Positions 24,001 through 26,287 of a stretch of 26,287 bases of DNA are shown here, one piece after another. Numbering within the stretch: the first letter of the stretch is position 1; each line of letters starts with the position of its first letter. Source of the stretch: GCA-002779465 sp964596535 (GTDB taxonomy: Bacteria > Desulfobacterota > Desulfobacteria > Desulfobacterales > UBA2156); NCBI GenBank assembly GCA_964596535.1, contig CAZQUR010000041.1:1-26287 (forward strand). The letters are read 5' to 3'. The position numbers and the translations under genes were made by a program. The notes under the pieces are model-generated. The model ran no database searches and was not told where the DNA came from. It saw only the letters and a list, made by a program, of their open reading frames with translations.

Positions 24001-24220
24001 TGGCGTCTTCCACCCGGCGGCAGACCACTTCCTCCACTTCTTCGGCCGTGGCGCCGGGATAGCGGATCCGGATTTCAACCTCGGTGGGGGTAAAATCGGG
24101 CTGCGTTTCCCTGAGGATATAAGGGGTGGTCAGGGCCCCGGCAACCAGGAAGGCCGCCATCAACAGGTTGGCGGCCGTGGGGTGTTGGGCAAAGAAACGG
24201 ATCATCGTCTCAATCTTCAT
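21071..24220 (-). CDS. RND efflux pump, inner-membrane transporter (HAE1/AcrB-like)
   Basis: The protein of about 1049 residues has AcrB-type architecture. After a first helix (NLLMAAFLVAGALTT) come a large periplasmic domain, helices 2-6 with GLLMALGLLMDDAIVIAENVM (proton-relay Asp pair in helix 4), a second periplasmic domain, and a last block with GGVVVNDSILLVIFLKNARKQG. The start is uncertain: ATG 24220 overlaps the previous gene by 11 bases, while ATG 24205 (MIRFFAQHPTAANLL) begins four bases after its stop. It pairs with the membrane fusion protein upstream. No outer-membrane channel gene is present in the window. Substrate unknown. Confidence 0.93.
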   Translation of the reverse strand: MKIETMIRFFAQHPTAANLLMAAFLVAGALTTPYILRETQPDFTPTEVEIRIRYPGATAEEVEEVVCRRVEDAIDGVDFVAEVRADAREGLALIVVEMRPEGHIQTFLRDIETEIEAIDDFPEEVEPPILSELGRTDPVMSLLVSGPVRVPDLKTYCEDLKDRMQEAGISLVKIEGFSDRQLRVSLSDAGLRRIGLSPAQVAARIAAQNKDIPLGTIETRERDILIRLGDQRRTTESLERLVILAEPEGGEIRLGDIARIEDRFERDEEKMTVGGKRAALLKIEKSKTEDATRTARHVQAFLERERARHPQMELKTTRDETTILKDRLNMLFSNGVQGLLLVFAVMWLFFNIRISFWVAMGLPVSFLGAFILVPHLGLSINMFTMVGLLMALGLLMDDAIVIAENVMAHRQQGKSPAAAAVAGTKEVAAGVISSFITTICILGPLAFIEGQIGRVLKVVPMMLILVLAVSLIEAFWILPAHLNHAMHRFDPDKTNRFRRRFDVLFAWVRDRLLGGAIEILLKRRYPFLGFVIGLLILSLGMVASGKIKFQGFPELEGDVVMARLLMPQGTPLSRTEGVVSHILSALEKTNAEFKPQQPGRKDLVQNAYVQYNVNTEAFENGPHVATITVDLLTAEKRAGTIDAYLAAWRDAIGNPPDVLALTLGEPGFGPGGRPIEVRLRGKDLVEMKRAVTDLKDWFGRYDGVVNLADDLRTGKSELRLRMREGAHGMGIDAAEVGRQLRAAFQGLTADEIQVGSESFEIEVRLAGMDRDSLEAVENFHLVLADGRQVPLQAVVDREMETGWARIARFNGMRAVTLRGDVDTRRINTNELMGLFQETYLPRFKERYPGLKLETVGSLEETNTTRKSMFGAMLIGLIGIFILLSFQFRTYTEPFIVMLAIPFALIGVIWGHGLMGVPISMPSLLGFIALGGVVVNDSILLVIFLKNARKQGLSIREAAAQASRDRFRAVLLTSTTTIAGLLPLLFEKSLQAQILIPLVISTSFGLMASSIMVLLVIPCMYLILGDMGIVEKIDAGSTTPFDAVQDTGNQ

Positions 24221-25580
24221 CCCCCTGGCTGGAGGCCAGAAGATATCGCCGCAAGTCCTCATCCATCACCGGCGCCACTTTCATCCCGATGATCACCGGT
24301 ACCGGATCGGATACGATCACCCGTTCGCCTCCGGAAAGGCCGGATCGGATGACCACAAAATCGGCTTGGGCGAAATCCACTTCCACCGGCGCCGGATGCA
24401 ACCGGTCTTCCGTATCCAGCACGAACACCTTGTCGCCGTGGAGAGCGGACCTGGGGATCACCACGCTCCCCGGACGTGCCGGGGCGGAAAGCACCACGCG
24501 ACAGAACATGCCGGCCGTCAAGGGGGGCCGCACACCGGGTTGGGCTTTCTCGTAAGGCCGATCCACGGCGACCACGATTTTCATCTCCCGGGTTTTCGGG
24601 TCCACTGCCTCCCGGAATCGGTCAATCCGGCCTTCCCATTGGGCAGCCCAGTCGCCGCTTTGAAGCGTCACGAGGACGCCGATATCTGCAAAGAACGCGT
24701 TGATCGCCCCGACATCCATCTCCGGCTGAAACCGCCCCCGGAGCTCTTCACGTAAAAGATTCCGCAGGATTTCCATTCGAAACCGGGCTTCCACCTCGGT
24801 GACGGCCGTGCCGTGGGCCTTGAAAAGGGATTGACCGGCCCTGACGAACTGTTCGGCTTCGATGCCGACCTCGGCGAGCCGGCAGTCAAAGGGCGCGGAG
24901 AGGATCGTTTTTGAAAGGTCGATTTTCGCCTGCTTTAGATTCGTGTGATGGACATCCAAAGCCGCACTCAGGGCTTTTTGCTTGGATGGAAACAGGGAGA
25001 GAGTGTTTTCCAGTTGCTGCACGTTTTGTTTCTGCCGCAAAAAATTTCTCTCCTCGCGGTCCACTTCGTCCTGGGAGAGGGCCTTACGTTCCATGGCCGT
25101 GCGCTTTCGCTCCAGGGATTGCCGCGCCAGGTCCAGGGAGCGCTGCTCCACCGCTAGCAACCGCTGGAGATTCTCCTTTTCTTCAGCCAACTCTTTGATT
25201 TTTGCCCGGGTTTCTTCAATACCGGCCTCCAGGCGGGCGATGGCCAGTTCATATTCCGTGGGATCGATGCGGACCAGGACGCTTTTGGCGGTGATCCGTT
25301 CCCCGGATTTCAGCCGCGGGTGAACGGACACCACCGTGCCCTTGACCTCCGCCACCGCGTCCCATATCTGTCCGGGTTGGGCCACACCGTACCCGACGGC
25401 CCGGGGCACCAGATCCACTAAAGGCGCCTCGATGATCCGCAGCGTTCGGATCGCTTCCGCCTCGGGTTTTTGGGCGGGGCCGGGTTTGTGACTCACCAGG
25501 TAGGCTGCAGCCAACACCCCTGCGAAAACGGGCAAAAGGGCCCATGTTCTTCTAAGAATTTTCTTCATGCGTTCCGTCAT
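24210..25580 (-). CDS. RND membrane fusion protein (HlyD/AcrA-like)
   Basis: The ATG at 25580 overlaps the TetR stop as ATGA, indicating coupling, and gives 456 residues. It begins with a membrane anchor (RRTWALLPVFAGVLAAAYLV), followed by the lipoyl/barrel-sandwich half GQIWDAVAEVKGTVVSVHPRL, a long coiled-coil hairpin (about 120-230, rich in Glu, Arg and Leu), the second half TILSAPFDCRLAEV, and beta-barrel and membrane-proximal domains ending in VVIPRSALHGDKVFVLD. The protein links the inner-membrane pump to an outer-membrane channel. It stands between its TetR regulator and the pump gene. Confidence 0.92.
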   Translation of the reverse strand: MTERMKKILRRTWALLPVFAGVLAAAYLVSHKPGPAQKPEAEAIRTLRIIEAPLVDLVPRAVGYGVAQPGQIWDAVAEVKGTVVSVHPRLKSGERITAKSVLVRIDPTEYELAIARLEAGIEETRAKIKELAEEKENLQRLLAVEQRSLDLARQSLERKRTAMERKALSQDEVDREERNFLRQKQNVQQLENTLSLFPSKQKALSAALDVHHTNLKQAKIDLSKTILSAPFDCRLAEVGIEAEQFVRAGQSLFKAHGTAVTEVEARFRMEILRNLLREELRGRFQPEMDVGAINAFFADIGVLVTLQSGDWAAQWEGRIDRFREAVDPKTREMKIVVAVDRPYEKAQPGVRPPLTAGMFCRVVLSAPARPGSVVIPRSALHGDKVFVLDTEDRLHPAPVEVDFAQADFVVIRSGLSGGERVIVSDPVPVIIGMKVAPVMDEDLRRYLLASSQGDED

Positions 25581-26203
25581 GAGAGTTCTACATCCTTGAT
25601 CCATGCGTTCGTCGTAATACTGCGGGCAAAGACCGGCCACGCCCTTTTCACGTGCCCGGTCATGTCAAAGCCGCCGCCGGTGAGATTCGACAGAACGGCG
25701 GCGGGAAGAACGACCCCCAGGAAGAGAACGGCGGCCGTTCCCGGCGCCACATCCTCGGCGATGGCGCCATTTTGCTTTCCTTCTTCGATGATCTTTTCCA
25801 CTTCCGCCAGGTAGGTCGTAATGGTGTGAACGACCTTTGCTTTCAGGCCGGAGTCCCCGGTGTGGATGCCGTCCGAGAACACGATGTATGGCAGGGCCCG
25901 GTTTTTGCGGAGCATCTCCACGTGGCGCAGCATCAGGAGCCGGAGGCGCTCCACGGCGTCAGGGGTTTCTTCCCGGATGTGGACGACATTGTCCAACAGG
26001 CGGTTTTTCACCGCCTCCAGGACGCCGGCCAGCACATCTTCCTTGCTGCTGAAGTGGCGGTAAAACGCCGAAGGCACGATACCCACGCGCCGGGCGATTC
26101 CGGAAATGCTCAGGGCGTAAATTCCTTTGGCAGCGATCAGGTCAAGGGCCGCTTCGATGATCTGTTCTTTGCGTATCTCTGTTTCTGTTTTTCGGGCCCG
26201 CAT
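25577..26203 (-). CDS. TetR family transcriptional regulator
   Basis: The 208-residue protein has the TetR N-terminal DNA-binding domain: EQIIEAALDLIAAKGIYALSISGIARRVGIVPSAFYRHFSSKEDVL (residues about 13-58; described here as key helices IIEAALDLIA, ISGIARRVGI and SAFYRHF). The C-terminal ligand domain is helical and variable. AGAGG precedes the ATG. A perfect 19-base palindrome lies between the promoter and this gene, so it very likely represses itself and the coupled efflux genes. The inducer is not evident. Confidence 0.93.
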   Translation of the reverse strand: MRARKTETEIRKEQIIEAALDLIAAKGIYALSISGIARRVGIVPSAFYRHFSSKEDVLAGVLEAVKNRLLDNVVHIREETPDAVERLRLLMLRHVEMLRKNRALPYIVFSDGIHTGDSGLKAKVVHTITTYLAEVEKIIEEGKQNGAIAEDVAPGTAAVLFLGVVLPAAVLSNLTGGGFDMTGHVKRAWPVFARSITTNAWIKDVELS

Positions 26204-26220
26204 GAACCCTCTTCCGTAAA

Positions 26221-26239
26221 GAATTGTGAATCACAATTC
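26221..26239. promoter_or_regulatory. Perfect 19-base palindrome, putative TetR operator
   Basis: GAATTGTGA and TCACAATTC face each other around a single central A at 26230, nine perfect pairs. It sits immediately downstream of the -10 box of the minus-strand promoter and 18 bases before the TetR start codon, so a bound repressor would cover the transcription start. Confidence 0.85.
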
Positions 26240-26242
26240 ACT

Positions 26243-26270
26243 ATAATAATCGTCTCATTTTTCTTGTCAA
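26243..26270 (-). promoter_or_regulatory. Sigma-70 type promoter of the tetR-efflux operon
   Basis: On the minus strand TTGACA (26270-26265) and TATTAT (26248-26243) are separated by 16 bases. The -35 matches the consensus perfectly and the -10 at five of six positions. The operator palindrome begins four bases downstream. Confidence 0.75.
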
Positions 26271-26287
26271 GGGAAAAATTCCATATA

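Noticed and set aside
1..26287. CRISPR array, insertion sequence or tRNA gene
   Set aside because: No regularly spaced repeats, transposase-like frames, terminal inverted repeats or cloverleaf-like stretches were noticed on either strand.

Overview
The window looks like a chromosomal piece of an anaerobic, sulfur-metabolising Desulfobacterota (Desulfobacteraceae-like). Reasons: moderately GC-rich coding, a type V-like sulfide:quinone reductase relative, a DsrE/F/H-like sulfur-relay trio, an orange-protein-like NifX/Mrp cluster with a sigma-54 activator, a flavodiiron protein, and apparent use of UGA as selenocysteine. The taxon is inferred from gene content only.

Left part, + strand (1-7567): a PadR regulator overlaps a TauE/SafE-type permease. 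A sulfide:quinone reductase-like flavoprotein follows, then a three-gene envelope export set: an MMPL-like RND exporter, a LolA-like periplasmic protein and an outer-membrane beta-barrel protein. This set sits behind a TTGACA/TATAAA promoter whose -10 lies inside a 32-bp near-palindrome.

Centre, + strand (7568-14228): a second copy of the same promoter/operator layout precedes a cysteine-free ArsR regulator, preceded by a possible 14-codon leader ORF coupled through ATGA. The genes behind it form the most interesting part. Three are each interrupted by exactly one in-frame TGA and are otherwise open: an unknown helical protein (8309-8764), a DsrE-family protein (8829-9182) and a polytopic membrane protein (11483-12640). 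Each TGA is followed by a hairpin at the right distance for a bacterial SECIS. Two of these hairpins carry the apical loop GGUCU, the SelB-contacting loop of E. coli fdhF. In the DsrE protein the TGA gives a U-x-x-C motif at the usual catalytic cysteine site. I read this as a selenoprotein-rich sulfur-relay operon. It also holds two DsrF/DsrH-like proteins and a dihydrolipoamide dehydrogenase; a nucleoside phosphorylase-like protein and a GcvH-like protein follow. A terminator-like hairpin closes it.

Right part, - strand (14300-26287): reading leftward from the right edge, a TetR regulator with a perfect 19-bp operator palindrome is coupled to an RND efflux pair (membrane fusion protein and HAE1-type pump). 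Then come a flavodiiron protein, a MetE/UROD-superfamily protein, and a PAS/AAA+/Fis sigma-54 activator. After the activator is a well-formed -24/-12 promoter that drives a NifX-like protein, a DUF5320-like protein, a radical SAM enzyme and an Mrp-type ATPase, resembling the Desulfovibrio orange-protein (Orp) genes.

No tRNA, rRNA, insertion sequence or CRISPR array was seen.
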